Translations under genes and position numbers: made by a program | Part shown: piece after piece, positions 16,919 through 25,479 of the stretch | How positions within the stretch are numbered: position 1 is the stretch's first letter | How the letters are laid out: the number at the start of each line of letters is the position of its first letter | The notes under the pieces: generated by a model | Database searches by the model: none | The model's input: only the letters and a program-made list of their open reading frames with translations | Told to the model about the DNA's origin: nothing | Assembly: GCA_017406775.1 (NCBI GenBank) | Contig: JAFQXV010000002.1 | Location: forward strand, 1-44,651 | Direction of reading: 5' to 3' | DNA length: 44,651 nt | DNA from: Candidatus Saccharimonadota bacterium | GTDB taxonomy: Bacteria; Patescibacteriota; Saccharimonadia; Saccharimonadales; Saccharimonadaceae

Positions 16919-17032
16919 AATACCTCGCTTTAACTTCTCTCTATTATAGCACGGATTTGGCGGTTTTGTAAAAATTACAACGTATAGACGGCGGTATTTT
17001 ATTTAGATATCTAGTTGTAGTATAATCATGGC

Positions 17033-19012
17033 ATGTTCTATGAGGTGATACCAGAAGGTAAAGTGGAGGCCCTAACATATGATTATGATAATTCCCTATT
17101 GCCGGGGCAAATAGTAATGGTGCCCGTAGGGAGGCGAATCGTGCCGGGTGTTGTCATTAAAAAAGTTGCGCGACCAGATTTTAAAACAAAAACAATTGTA
17201 AAAGTTTTGTATACGACGCCTTTGCCTAAGCATTTAACTAAAGTTATCCAATTTATTCATGAATATTATTTGGCAGCATCTGGCTCAGTGGTATCAATGA
17301 TTTTACCTAAAGGGGTCGAGAAAAAACGGAGAAAAACCGAACATTTGTTCGGTGATGCTATAAATGAGGAGGAGTTAGGTACAGCGTGCCCTTCGGACAC
17401 GCTCCGGGATTCCCCCTCATCGAGCCAGTCAGTTGTTGTTCCGCTTAATACTGCCCAAAAAAATGCGCTAGAAGGCCTCCAAAAGGCTCCAGGAGCCACG
17501 AAACTGCTGTTTGGCGTTACTGGTAGTGGTAAAACTAACATCTACCTTAAAATGGCAAATAAGGCCCTTTTAGAGCAAAAATCTACCATCCTTTTGGTGC
17601 CAGAAATCGCCTTAACTGGCCAACTAGTACAAGTATTTAGGAATTATTTTGGTAAGCATGTCCTACTAATTCACTCGCAACAAACCGAAGCCGAAAGGCA
17701 CTTAATCTTTAATAAAATCCTTAACGCCAAAGAACCCTTAGTGGTAATCGGACCGCGCTCTGCCCTGTTTGCACCCCTTAACGATCTGGGGTTAATTATC
17801 ATCGACGAGGAACACGAATCTACTTATATCCAAGAAAATGCGCCCCGATATTCAGCTATCAGAGTAGCGAGCTTTATGGCAAACCAGCTTGAGTGTCATC
17901 TGATTTTAGGTTCCGCTACACCTACAATTGAGGACTATTATCTGGCAAAACAGAGGCACGGGATAGTTAAACTAACAGAAAAAGCTAAGGCAGAGGCGAT
18001 TAGACCAGAAATTAAAATTATCGACTTTAAAAATAGAGATAATTTTAGTAAAAATAAGTACTTTTCCAATTCCCTCCTTGCCGCAATCAAGCGGAACCTG
18101 GAGCAAGGTTACCAGACGCTAATTTTTCATAATCGTAGGGGGTCGGCGCCACTAACAATTTGCGAGAATTGTGGCGAAGAAATACTGTGTCCAAATTGTT
18201 TTTTGCCGCTAACACTCCATGCGGATACTTATAATTTATCCTGCCACACCTGCGGTTTTTCTAAAAAGGTACCAGTAAACTGCCCAAAATGCGGATCACC
18301 AGGGTTAGTACATAAGGGGTTTGGAACCAAACTATTAGAGGCGGAGCTACGTAAGCTTTTCCCTAACGCCAGGATAAGGCGTTTTGATGCGGACAATAAA
18401 AAAGGCGAAGGTTTAGACGCAACATATTCAGAAGTAAAAAATGGTAAGGTGGATATTTTGGTGGGGACTCAAACAGTAGCAAAAGGGCTAGATCTGCCCA
18501 AGCTCGCTACAGTAGGTATTGTGCAGGCAGATGCGGGATTAGCCTTACCAGATTATTTGGCCGAGGAACGAGTATTCCAGCTTTTAACCCAAGTAATGGG
18601 GCGAGTCGGGAGAGGGCACTTGGATACGGCCGAAGTATACGTACAAACGTTTAGGCCAGAACACCCCGTACTTGAGTTTGCAAAAAACGAAGATTATCAG
18701 GGGTTTTATCGGTATATAGTAAGAAGACGCATGGCGGCATCATTCCCGCCATTTGCCTTTGTGGCAAAATTTGAAATTACTCTAAAAACTGAGAAATTGG
18801 TTGTTAAAAAGGTGCGGGAGGCGGTTAAAACATTATCCAAAAACCACAAACTGATAGTTTCCCCGCCCCAACCGGCGTTTCATGAACGTACAAATAAAGG
18901 TTATACTTGGCAATTTATTGTACGAAGTAAAAGTCGTAAAGAGCTTAGTAAAATTTGTAGCCTAGTTGACCAGAACTTTAAGATTACGCTTGATCCGGCG
19001 GGGCTGCTGTAG
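17033..19012 (+). CDS. priA: Primosomal replication-restart helicase PriA
   Basis: A 3'-5' helicase that reloads the replisome at stalled forks. Walker A GVTGSGKTN (161-169), Walker B IIIDEEHE, LGSATPTIEDYY, and the paired zinc-binding cysteines CENCGEEILCPNC with CHTCG and CPKCG. Its 659 residues are somewhat short because the N-terminal fork-binding domain is reduced. Residues about 117-131 are a low-complexity insert encoded by a palindromic repeat also found twice in intergenic DNA. TATAAT (17021-17026) lies 6 bases before this ATG, and another ATG at 17028 is out of frame, so leaderless initiation at 17033 is predicted. Confidence 0.93.
   Translation: MFYEVIPEGKVEALTYDYDNSLLPGQIVMVPVGRRIVPGVVIKKVARPDFKTKTIVKVLYTTPLPKHLTKVIQFIHEYYLAASGSVVSMILPKGVEKKRRKTEHLFGDAINEEELGTACPSDTLRDSPSSSQSVVVPLNTAQKNALEGLQKAPGATKLLFGVTGSGKTNIYLKMANKALLEQKSTILLVPEIALTGQLVQVFRNYFGKHVLLIHSQQTEAERHLIFNKILNAKEPLVVIGPRSALFAPLNDLGLIIIDEEHESTYIQENAPRYSAIRVASFMANQLECHLILGSATPTIEDYYLAKQRHGIVKLTEKAKAEAIRPEIKIIDFKNRDNFSKNKYFSNSLLAAIKRNLEQGYQTLIFHNRRGSAPLTICENCGEEILCPNCFLPLTLHADTYNLSCHTCGFSKKVPVNCPKCGSPGLVHKGFGTKLLEAELRKLFPNARIRRFDADNKKGEGLDATYSEVKNGKVDILVGTQTVAKGLDLPKLATVGIVQADAGLALPDYLAEERVFQLLTQVMGRVGRGHLDTAEVYVQTFRPEHPVLEFAKNEDYQGFYRYIVRRRMAASFPPFAFVAKFEITLKTEKLVVKKVREAVKTLSKNHKLIVSPPQPAFHERTNKGYTWQFIVRSKSRKELSKICSLVDQNFKITLDPAGLL
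17383..17410 (+). repeat. Palindromic repeat copy inside priA
   Basis: AGCGTG/CACGCT arms with the core CGTGCCCTTCGGACACG (17385-17401), then CTCCGGG. It differs at two bases from the 17-base cores at 24611-24627 and 27972-27988. It is in frame and encodes a non-conserved linker between the N-terminal part and the helicase motor. Confidence 0.6.
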
Positions 19013-19045
19013 GACTTATTGGGGTTATTCGTTTTATTATATTTA

Positions 19046-19054
19046 TGCTAAAAT
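19046..19054 (+). promoter_or_regulatory. Extended -10 promoter of the hydrolase gene
   Basis: TGCTAAAAT, followed by a leader of about 27 bases with GGGAGG 5 bases before the ATG at 19088. Confidence 0.5.
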
Positions 19055-19087
19055 AAGATTAAAGAATTAAGTGAATCGGGAGGTAAA

Positions 19088-20035
19088 ATGTGTACAAGTA
19101 TACGATTCGACGACAATCAAGGTAATTTATATTTTGGACGTAATTTGGATTGGTCTACTACGTTTGGGCAAAAAATCGTAATCACTCCGCGTGGCTATAA
19201 ATATCAGACGGCGTTTTTAGGGGAAAATGCCAATTCTCCGGCCGTCATTGGGATGGGGATTGTAGCGGAAAACGTCCCACTTTATTTTGATTGCGTAAAC
19301 GAGAATGGACTTGCTATTGCTGGCCTAAATTTCCCCGGCTATGCCAAGTACGAAAATTCACCAATTGAAGATAAAATCAATGTTGCAGCTTACGAATTTC
19401 CGCTTTTCTTGGCGCTAAATTTTAGCACCGTGGACGAAGTCGAGAAAGCCCTTAAAGATATAGCGATTGTAGCCAAGCCTATCAAGGAGCAATACCCTGT
19501 TTCTCAGCTGCATTGGCTAATTGGCGATGCTAAGCGCTCTATTGTAGTGGAGTATACTGATAGAGGAATGGAAGTTTTTAGAAATGACGTTGACGTACTA
19601 ACCAATCAGCCTGGTTATAATTGGCATAAAGAGAATTTGCGCAACTACTTAAACCTCTTTTCTCAGATGCCAAAGGAAGTTAAATGGGGCAAAGCCACTA
19701 TGGTACCGCTGGGAGCTGGAGCCTTAACGTGCGGGCTACCAGGGGGTTCTTACCCTGCCGATCGTTTTGTGCGGGCAGCTTACCTTAATACACATTACCC
19801 GCTTAAAACTACTGAGGAGGATAACGTTTCCCGCCTATTTCATACTTTGGCTGGAGTCGCAATGATTGAAGGTGGCGCCGCTATGGCGGACGGTACGTTC
19901 GAAAAAACTATCTACACCAGCGGCTATTCTGCTCGTACCAAGACTTATTACTACAACACCTACGAGGACCCAACCATTAAAAGTGTTGCAATGGAAAGTA
20001 AAGACCTTAATTCTAGCGACTTAATCGTACAATAA
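19088..20035 (+). CDS. Choloylglycine hydrolase family protein (bile salt hydrolase / penicillin V acylase)
   Basis: An N-terminal-nucleophile amidase of 315 residues. Cys2 is the nucleophile exposed by Met removal (MCTSIRF). Other conserved residues: Arg18 and Asp21 (GRNLDW), Asn in NENGLAIAGLNF, Asn in LTNQPGYNW, and Arg in PADRFVRA. The family cleaves amide bonds in conjugated bile acids, penicillin V or N-acyl homoserine lactones; substrate cannot be told from sequence. There is no signal peptide, so the enzyme is cytoplasmic, as bile salt hydrolases are. It has its own promoter and Shine-Dalgarno site. Confidence 0.88.
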   Translation: MCTSIRFDDNQGNLYFGRNLDWSTTFGQKIVITPRGYKYQTAFLGENANSPAVIGMGIVAENVPLYFDCVNENGLAIAGLNFPGYAKYENSPIEDKINVAAYEFPLFLALNFSTVDEVEKALKDIAIVAKPIKEQYPVSQLHWLIGDAKRSIVVEYTDRGMEVFRNDVDVLTNQPGYNWHKENLRNYLNLFSQMPKEVKWGKATMVPLGAGALTCGLPGGSYPADRFVRAAYLNTHYPLKTTEEDNVSRLFHTLAGVAMIEGGAAMADGTFEKTIYTSGYSARTKTYYYNTYEDPTIKSVAMESKDLNSSDLIVQ

Positions 20036-20085
20036 GGTCGTTTTACTTTTTTAGCAAAGCTCAAGTAATATTCCTCTCTTAAATG

Positions 20086-20094
20086 TGATATAAT
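20086..20094 (+). promoter_or_regulatory. Extended -10 promoter of def, leaderless spacing
   Basis: TGATATAAT with 6 bases between the hexamer and the def ATG at 20101. Confidence 0.65.
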
Positions 20095-20100
20095 GTAAGC

Positions 20101-20676
20101 ATGGAAATCATAACTACTCCAGATCCGAGATTAAGAGAAAAATCCACTAAAGTTGGCCAAATTACGGACGAAATAGCGGGTATTATTGCTGATATGCGCA
20201 AGTTATCTCTTGATTGGGAAAAAGAACACCCGTATGAACTTTCGGCTGCAATGGCGGCGCCTCAGATGGGGGTAAACAAGCGTATCATTATTATCCGTGA
20301 CGATATGGAAAACAAGAAAAACGCTACTTTTACGGCATTAATTAATCCTGAAGTTATCAAGGCGGATGGCAAGATTAAAACCGATTACGAGGGTTGCCTA
20401 TCGGTGCCATCCATTTATGGGATGGTTCCCCGTCCTACCAAAGTACGCGTTAAGGCTAAATTAGAAGATGGAACAGAGGTTAGAATTAAAGCCACCGATG
20501 AACTGGCTAGGACTCTGCTCCACGAAATAGACCATTTGGATGGAGTTTTGTTTATCGATCATATCAAAGATCAAAAAGATGCTTTTTATAAGATGAACGA
20601 CAAGGGAGATTTAGAGCCGGTAGTAGATTACGAAAAAGAAATCCTAAACAATGACGAGTTGTGGGGTGAAGAATAG
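20101..20676 (+). CDS. def: Peptide deformylase
   Basis: Removes the formyl group from nascent proteins. Motif 1 appears as MAAPQMGV (51-58, usually GLAAPQ), motif 2 as EGCLSVPS with metal ligand Cys99, and motif 3 as HEIDHLDG with His141, Glu142 and His145. Its 191 residues are normal for the family. It is followed 37 bases later by fmt, the enzyme that adds the formyl group, an arrangement found in many bacteria. Initiation is predicted to be leaderless. Confidence 0.95.
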   Translation: MEIITTPDPRLREKSTKVGQITDEIAGIIADMRKLSLDWEKEHPYELSAAMAAPQMGVNKRIIIIRDDMENKKNATFTALINPEVIKADGKIKTDYEGCLSVPSIYGMVPRPTKVRVKAKLEDGTEVRIKATDELARTLLHEIDHLDGVLFIDHIKDQKDAFYKMNDKGDLEPVVDYEKEILNNDELWGEE

Positions 20677-20713
20677 TTTCATTTTGAGTAAAAAATTTGT
20701 ACAGGAGGTCTAG

Positions 20714-21508
20714 ATGGATAAAAAAACAGGGGTAAAAAAAGAGATCATCTTTTTTGGGAACGGTCCGTTGGCTGAATATGCATTAGCAGTGCTAGCCACG
20801 GAGTGCCAAATTGTGTTCCATGCTAAGACCAAAGAAGATTTAGCCAAAGTTGCAGAATTAAAGCATGCAAAACCTAGCTTATACGGAGTACTGGCGTCTT
20901 TTGGGGTTTTGATACCGCAAGATTTACTGGATTTATTTGAGCCAGAGGGGATTTTGAACATTCATCCTTCTCTATTGCCAAAATACAGGGGCGCGTCGCC
21001 GATCGAATCGGCCATTTTGGCTGGAGACAACGAGTTTTCCGTCTCTGTAATGAAACTAGTTAAAGCTATGGATGCGGGGCCGATTTATTATCAGGCCACT
21101 CTCAATGATTTACCACTTAAGAAAGATGAGATATACCGGGCATTAGCGGAGACGGGAGCAGATTGGATTGTAAAGAATTTAGGATGCTTGCCAGAACCCA
21201 CGCCACAGTCATCGGAGGCAACTTTCTGTGGGAAATTTGATAAAACTATGTCCTTTTTGACCCCAGATAAAGATTCTGCGGATACGATTTTGCGCAAAAT
21301 TATTGCTTTTCAGGGCTACCCTAAGCCAAAATATGCGTTCTACGGCCAAAATTGCATCATTCTAGACGCTTACGTTTTAAAAATGGGCGAGAAGGCGGAT
21401 TTAACAATGAAATGCGCTGACGGGGCTCTGGTGGCCGTAAAAAAGCTACAGCCAGAAGGCCGCAAGGCTATGGATGCCAAAAGTTTTATTAATGGATATG
21501 CTCGTTAG
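20714..21508 (+). CDS. fmt: Methionyl-tRNA formyltransferase
   Basis: Formylates initiator Met-tRNA with 10-formyl-tetrahydrofolate. The catalytic core is clear: GVLASFGVLIPQDLLD, NIHPSLLPKYRGASPIESAI (Asn and His of the active site), and AMDAGPIYYQ. At 264 residues it is about 50 shorter than the E. coli enzyme; the C-terminal tRNA-binding domain is reduced to a compact version. AGGAGG lies 6 bases before the ATG. It ends 4 bases from the convergent metallopeptidase-like gene with no terminator hairpin between them. Confidence 0.92.
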   Translation: MDKKTGVKKEIIFFGNGPLAEYALAVLATECQIVFHAKTKEDLAKVAELKHAKPSLYGVLASFGVLIPQDLLDLFEPEGILNIHPSLLPKYRGASPIESAILAGDNEFSVSVMKLVKAMDAGPIYYQATLNDLPLKKDEIYRALAETGADWIVKNLGCLPEPTPQSSEATFCGKFDKTMSFLTPDKDSADTILRKIIAFQGYPKPKYAFYGQNCIILDAYVLKMGEKADLTMKCADGALVAVKKLQPEGRKAMDAKSFINGYAR

Positions 21509-21511
21509 ATG

Positions 21512-22294
21512 TTATTTCCTTAATCTTTTTTGAAGACGGAGGAATTTGGTAACAATGTCTTGGCCATTCTTAATGGATGCGGAAAAAATTCTTTCCACCC
21601 CGTCGCCAAAGCGAAAAGCTTCAGCTTCCATCAGTTGTTTAGCGTAGCCCTGTACACTTTCTTCAGGGGCAATATAGCATCTGTCGTTTAATTCATATAG
21701 TTGACTACGCTTAGTGTCCCCCTCAATCGCAAGAATCGCCTGATAAGCGTGCCACATCTCGTGGGCAATCGTGTTAAGGTCGTTAGTGCTGCCCTTGCGG
21801 CTACGTTTTCTATCGTAATAAAGGGTGATAGAGTATTCTTCTGGGTTAAAAGAACCAAACGAGCCGTCGCCATCGGAAATACGGTAGTTAATTACGGGCA
21901 TATCGATGTCAAGGATTTCTGCGAGGTATTGGGCCATTTTTTTGCTTCCTTCGCGATAATTTTGGCGATTAGCCTCGATAATATCCCACTGCATGACTTT
22001 GTTGTCTTCAATCTGATTGAGGAATTCTCGACTAGCTTTGGCAACCTCACCGGAATTAACACTGTCACCAAAGGTTTCTTCCCATTTGGTTAATTCACGT
22101 CGAATTGGTATATGTTCTACTTCTGTTTTGACCGGAAGGTGGCTACCAATACCTATGGATGACGTCTCCATTTTGCGAGTATGGGTTTGGCCGAGTTGGC
22201 GTGGATATTCGAACGGCGGTAGCTCGGCTAGAGTATCAAAACCTAGATCATCGTTTTGATTTTCCGAATTGCTGGCTCTTTCTCTGTTATACAT
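21512..22294 (-). CDS. HExxH metallopeptidase-like protein
   Basis: A soluble protein of 260 residues. Residues 1-70 are polar and probably disordered. The core has IAHEMWHAYQ, with HEMWH at 178-182, and a downstream Glu-rich helix (LMEAEAFRFGD) that could supply the third zinc ligand, so a zincin-type peptidase is likely. No signal peptide or membrane segment is seen. The ATG at 22294 overlaps the stop of the DUF5663-like gene (ATGTATAA), so translation is coupled; an in-frame GTG at 22306 is less likely. The substrate is unknown. Confidence 0.65.
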   Translation of the reverse strand: MYNRERASNSENQNDDLGFDTLAELPPFEYPRQLGQTHTRKMETSSIGIGSHLPVKTEVEHIPIRRELTKWEETFGDSVNSGEVAKASREFLNQIEDNKVMQWDIIEANRQNYREGSKKMAQYLAEILDIDMPVINYRISDGDGSFGSFNPEEYSITLYYDRKRSRKGSTNDLNTIAHEMWHAYQAILAIEGDTKRSQLYELNDRCYIAPEESVQGYAKQLMEAEAFRFGDGVERIFSASIKNGQDIVTKFLRLQKRLRK

Positions 22295-22592
22295 GATTTG
22301 TGCCACTAATTAGAGCTGCCCGATTAGCGCGAATTTCCTCTTTCATCTCTTCGATGGTGCGATTAACGATTTCACGGTAATCTGGACGATTCTTTTCGAG
22401 CCATTTTCTGGCTTCGTCGACATCAGTAATAAGATCGAATTCGTTAAGCTGTACTTCTGTTAATCCCCTAGAAATCCGTTCACCAATACGTACCTCTAGC
22501 TCTTCCTGTACGTAGTCCAAGAATTTTTGTTTTAAGTCCTCCGGCATAGCCGAGAGACCCATTTCTTGCAGAAATTTATCATCAAATTGCAT
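22287..22592 (-). CDS. DUF5663-like small protein
   Basis: A 101-residue acidic helical protein: MQFDDKFLQEMGLSAMPEDL, then ...YVQEELEVRIGERISRGLTEVQLNEFD and a Glu/Arg-rich C-terminus. It shares layout and motifs with the product of 32913-33215 (LxEAxGI or LQEMGL, then ...RLxxxLTExQxEEF, then W-x-IPD/RPD-xxxIV/II), so the two are paralogues. Each precedes, and is coupled to, a larger gene. Promoter TGCTATTAT, leader of about 20 bases and AAGGAG. The DUF number is from memory; function is unknown. Confidence 0.65.
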   Translation of the reverse strand: MQFDDKFLQEMGLSAMPEDLKQKFLDYVQEELEVRIGERISRGLTEVQLNEFDLITDVDEARKWLEKNRPDYREIVNRTIEEMKEEIRANRAALISGTNHV

Positions 22593-22640
22593 ATTATTCT
22601 CCTTATGTTTAATAATAGCACAGAATTATCATTTTTCTTA

Positions 22641-22790
22641 GATTCATAAAATCCTTTTTGGAGTTTTCTCGGTAAAAAACTAAAAAAATAATCAGGTGGG
22701 AACCTTCCGGTATTTCAGTACCGGTTTCCCACCACTATTTTTTCAGTTTTTTAGCCGGAAAACGTAAACTCCAAAAAGGATTTCATCAAT
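22641..22790. repeat. Long inverted repeat between infB and the DUF5663-like gene
   Basis: 18-base perfect arms (22648-22665 and 22766-22783) extend outwards with few mismatches. Inside are A-rich/T-rich arms (AAAAACTAAAAAAATA against TATTTTTTCAGTTTTT) and a GC-rich tip GGTGGGAA/TTCCCACC with CCGGTA/TACCGG (22695-22733). It starts right after the infB stop and can terminate infB transcription on the minus strand, but its 140-base length exceeds a normal terminator. Confidence 0.65.
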
Positions 22791-24557
22791 CTACAATGTG
22801 CGTTTTTTGGTCTCTCGAGTAAAGAATTTGAGACGATCGCCAACCTGAAGATCGATCTTGGAAGTAGTTTTAAGAGCAAGTCCGCCGGTTTCCCCCGCAA
22901 CCAGCTCTTTGGTATCGATTTTTTCCTTTTGCACAGAGGTAACTTCGGCCTCGCCAAGATATTTTTTGTCATGGATAATGCGTGCTAAGTATTCTGGCTT
23001 AACATCGCCAGTTAATACTTCGCCGCCGGCAATGATATTAGTTTTTTCGGTACGAAAGACGCCTAGGACCTTTAATTCCCCCTTGTCTTCCTCAACGATT
23101 TCCGCATCAAGCAGGTTTTCCATCTCATGCTTGGCATCATCTAGTAGCTCGTAGATAACTTTATAGGTGCGGATTGGGACGTTATCGCGTGCGGCCATTT
23201 TGCTGATATTAATTGGCACAGAAACATTAAAGCCATAGATTACGGTATTCTCCCCCGCAGCCATATAAACGTCATTTTCGTTAATGTCGCCAACGCCGGT
23301 GGAGACAATATTAAGGGTGATTTCCCCCTTGGTATCAATCAATTTAAGAGAGTCGACTACGCTAGTGACAGAACCCAAGACATCACCCTTAACAATAACG
23401 TTAAAGGTTTTAGTATTATCAACTACATTCATCATACGAAGAAGGTCCGTACTAGTAACATTAGCGCTGGCAGATTCGTCTGCAGCAGCCTGAGCGTTAA
23501 GTAAGGCCATCTTGCGAGCGGTTTTCTCATCTTTAGCCTCGGTAAAGCGATCGCCAAAATTCGGTAAATCCTTAAAACCAGTAATAGTGACTGGGGTAGA
23601 TGGAGTAGCTTTGCCCTTTGGTTTGCCCTGCCAGTCTAGCATAGTGCGAATTTTGCCGTAGGTGGAGCCAGCTACAATAAATTCACTGGTCTTAAGTTCA
23701 CCACCAGTTACCAGTAGATTAACCACGGAGCCTTTACCGGTTTCCATATGCGACTCAATTACTAAACCTTCGGCTGGAATATCTATATCGGCTTTTAATT
23801 CTTCTATATCGGCGGTAAGCAAAATCATATCTAGAAGTTTGTCCAGATTTTGATTTTGCTTGGCAGAAATTGGCACCATTACGATATCTCCGCCCCACTC
23901 TTCTGGCTGCAAGCCTTGCTGAGCAAGATCCGCCATAGTACGGTTAATGTCTGCGCCTTCACGATCTATTTTATTAATCGCAACGATTATTTTGGCGTTG
24001 GCGGATTTGGCAAAATTGATAGCTTCGATAGTTTGAGGTTTGACACCATCATCTGCAGCTACAACAATCACCACGATATCCGTAAGCATAGCACCATGCT
24101 GACGGATGGCCGCAAAAGCCTCGTGTCCTGGGGTGTCTAGAAAAGTAATTATCCGGTCACTATGCTTGAGCTGATAAGCAGAGATATGTTGGGTAATGCC
24201 ACCAGCCTCGCCCTCGACAGTCTTTTTATGAAGTAAAGTGTCCAGGAGGGTAGTTTTACCGTGATCTACGTGCCCCATTACAGCGACTACTGGCGGTCTA
24301 AGTACGGCCTTATCAGAGAGTTCGCGATGAAAATTAGAGGTTTTAGTAGAGGTATTCTTTTTTTCTAGTTTGACGTTTTTAAGACCAAGTTCATCAATGA
24401 TAATAGAGGCAGTTTCAAAATCTAAGCGCTGATTAATAGTAGCTACGATGCCGTTTTTAAAGAGTGTGCCGATTAATTCGGTAACAGAAAGGCCAAGAGC
24501 GTTAGCGAGCTCATCAACAGTAATAGAACCAGCAATTTGAATTGTCTTTTCTTCCAT
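22791..24557 (-). CDS. infB: Translation initiation factor IF-2
   Basis: A GTPase that delivers fMet-tRNA to the 30S subunit. The N-terminal IF2_N module (ITVDELANALGLSVTELIGTLFKNGI) leads almost directly to the G domain: GHVDHGKT (95-102), DTPGHEAF, NKID and SAKQ. Domains II-IV follow, ending GDRLKFFTRETKKRTL. At 588 residues it lacks the long variable N-terminal region of E. coli IF-2, as in other reduced bacteria. AAAGGAG precedes the ATG by 5 bases. A cloverleaf-like inverted repeat lies in its predicted leader. Confidence 0.96.
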   Translation of the reverse strand: MEEKTIQIAGSITVDELANALGLSVTELIGTLFKNGIVATINQRLDFETASIIIDELGLKNVKLEKKNTSTKTSNFHRELSDKAVLRPPVVAVMGHVDHGKTTLLDTLLHKKTVEGEAGGITQHISAYQLKHSDRIITFLDTPGHEAFAAIRQHGAMLTDIVVIVVAADDGVKPQTIEAINFAKSANAKIIVAINKIDREGADINRTMADLAQQGLQPEEWGGDIVMVPISAKQNQNLDKLLDMILLTADIEELKADIDIPAEGLVIESHMETGKGSVVNLLVTGGELKTSEFIVAGSTYGKIRTMLDWQGKPKGKATPSTPVTITGFKDLPNFGDRFTEAKDEKTARKMALLNAQAAADESASANVTSTDLLRMMNVVDNTKTFNVIVKGDVLGSVTSVVDSLKLIDTKGEITLNIVSTGVGDINENDVYMAAGENTVIYGFNVSVPINISKMAARDNVPIRTYKVIYELLDDAKHEMENLLDAEIVEEDKGELKVLGVFRTEKTNIIAGGEVLTGDVKPEYLARIIHDKKYLGEAEVTSVQKEKIDTKELVAGETGGLALKTTSKIDLQVGDRLKFFTRETKKRTL

Positions 24558-24594
24558 CCTTCTCCTTTCTGCAGTTTTGCCGTGTCGCTAGATG

Positions 24595-24684
24595 ATTAGA
24601 ATTTTACAAACGTGCCCTTTGGGCACGTTCCGGGCCACTCGGCCCAAGTCTTTATATTCCATAAGACAGTTGTAAAATTCTAAT
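24595..24684. repeat. Cloverleaf-like inverted repeat upstream of infB
   Basis: Perfect 15-base outer arms (24595-24609 and 24670-24684) enclose three stem-loops: ACGTGCCC/GGGCACGT (24610-24628), GGGCC/GGCCC (24632-24645) and GTCTT/AAGAC (24648-24667). On the minus strand it would lie in the infB 5' leader. The first inner stem shares a 17-base core with the element at 27961-28042. Confidence 0.7.
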
Positions 24685-24727
24685 TATCCTACAAACTGTA
24701 ACAATTTTATCACATTTTAAAAAAATA

Positions 24728-24736
24728 TGCTATAAT
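24728..24736 (+). promoter_or_regulatory. Extended -10 promoter of tRNA-Asn
   Basis: TGCTATAAT, 10 bases before the tRNA 5' end. Confidence 0.6.
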
Positions 24737-24746
24737 GGGTGTACTT

Positions 24747-24821
24747 TCCCCGGTAGCTCAATGGTGGAGCAAGAAGCTGTTAACTTCGAGGTTGCCAGTT
24801 CGAGTCTGGCCCGGGGAGCCA
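24747..24821 (+). tRNA. tRNA-Asn (GTT)
   Basis: Acceptor TCCCCGG/CCGGGGA with discriminator G and encoded CCA. D stem GCTC/GAGC, anticodon loop CTGTTAA (anticodon GTT) on an AGAAG/CTTCG stem with an A-G mismatch at its base, T arm GCCAG-TTCGAGT-CTGGC. A single transcription unit with its own promoter and terminator. Confidence 0.95.
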
Positions 24822-24822
24822 T

Positions 24823-24862
24823 AGAAATAAAAGAAGGCCCTTCATGGGTTTATTTTATTTCT
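24823..24862. terminator. Bidirectional terminator after tRNA-Asn
   Basis: AGAAATAAAA pairs with TTTTATTTCT around CCC-TTCAT-GGG. It separates the tRNA from the convergent membrane-protein gene. Confidence 0.65.
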
Positions 24863-24885
24863 GTAACTTTCTTGAGGGACAGAAT

Positions 24886-25368
24886 TTAAAATAGCCACCT
24901 AAATAGACCCAATGAGACAAAAAGCATAATAATGCCAGCAGTTAGGACGCCAGCGCAAATAGCAATCATGGTTTTTTTGAAATCTAGGTTTAGGATACTG
25001 GCAGCTAAGGTCCCAGTCCAGGCGCCAGTGCCAGGGATTGGGATAGCTACGAATAAAAACAGCCCAAAATAGGTGCCATAATTTCCGGCTTTTTTGAGTA
25101 GTTTGGTACCGGCTTTCTCACCCTTTTTGAGGCAGAAATTGCAAAACTGTTTAAATGGTTTCCAATCTTTTTTACTTCCCCACTCTAAAATTTTGCGTGC
25201 AAAGAAATAAATAACTGGTACCGGAATCAAATTACCGATAATTGCAGTTATTAGAACTGCCCACTCTGGGAGGCCTAAATCCATCCCTACTGCTACTGGT
25301 ATTGCACCACGAAGCTCGATCAGGGGTACCATCGAAATCAATAATACGATTAGAAACTTCCAAAACAT
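24886..25368 (-). CDS. Small multidrug export family membrane protein (COG2426-like)
   Basis: A 160-residue protein with four hydrophobic helices. It carries the signature LIELRGAIPVAVGMDLGLP, then NLIPVPVIYFFARKILEW and FVAIPIPGTGAWTGTLAAS, which resemble the membrane motifs of COG2426 and the related DedA fold. The actual substrate is unknown; the export label comes from the family name. A basic cytoplasmic loop (KKGEKAGTKLLKKAG) sits in the middle. TGATATAAT lies with TATAAT 6 bases before the ATG, so a leaderless transcript is predicted. Confidence 0.8.
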   Translation of the reverse strand: MFWKFLIVLLISMVPLIELRGAIPVAVGMDLGLPEWAVLITAIIGNLIPVPVIYFFARKILEWGSKKDWKPFKQFCNFCLKKGEKAGTKLLKKAGNYGTYFGLFLFVAIPIPGTGAWTGTLAASILNLDFKKTMIAICAGVLTAGIIMLFVSLGLFRWLF

Positions 25369-25479
25369 AGGCTTATTATATCACATACGGATTGCCCCCA
25401 AAATAACATAAAGTTTTTAGCCGAAACAACTTTCCAAAAAAACGATTGAATAGTGTAAAATAATATAAAAGGAGTGCGT

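Noticed and set aside
17336-17353. LexA operator controlling priA
   Set aside because: The CGAAC-N4-GTTCG palindrome lies about 300 bases inside the coding sequence, far from the promoter, and may be a chance result of the codons.
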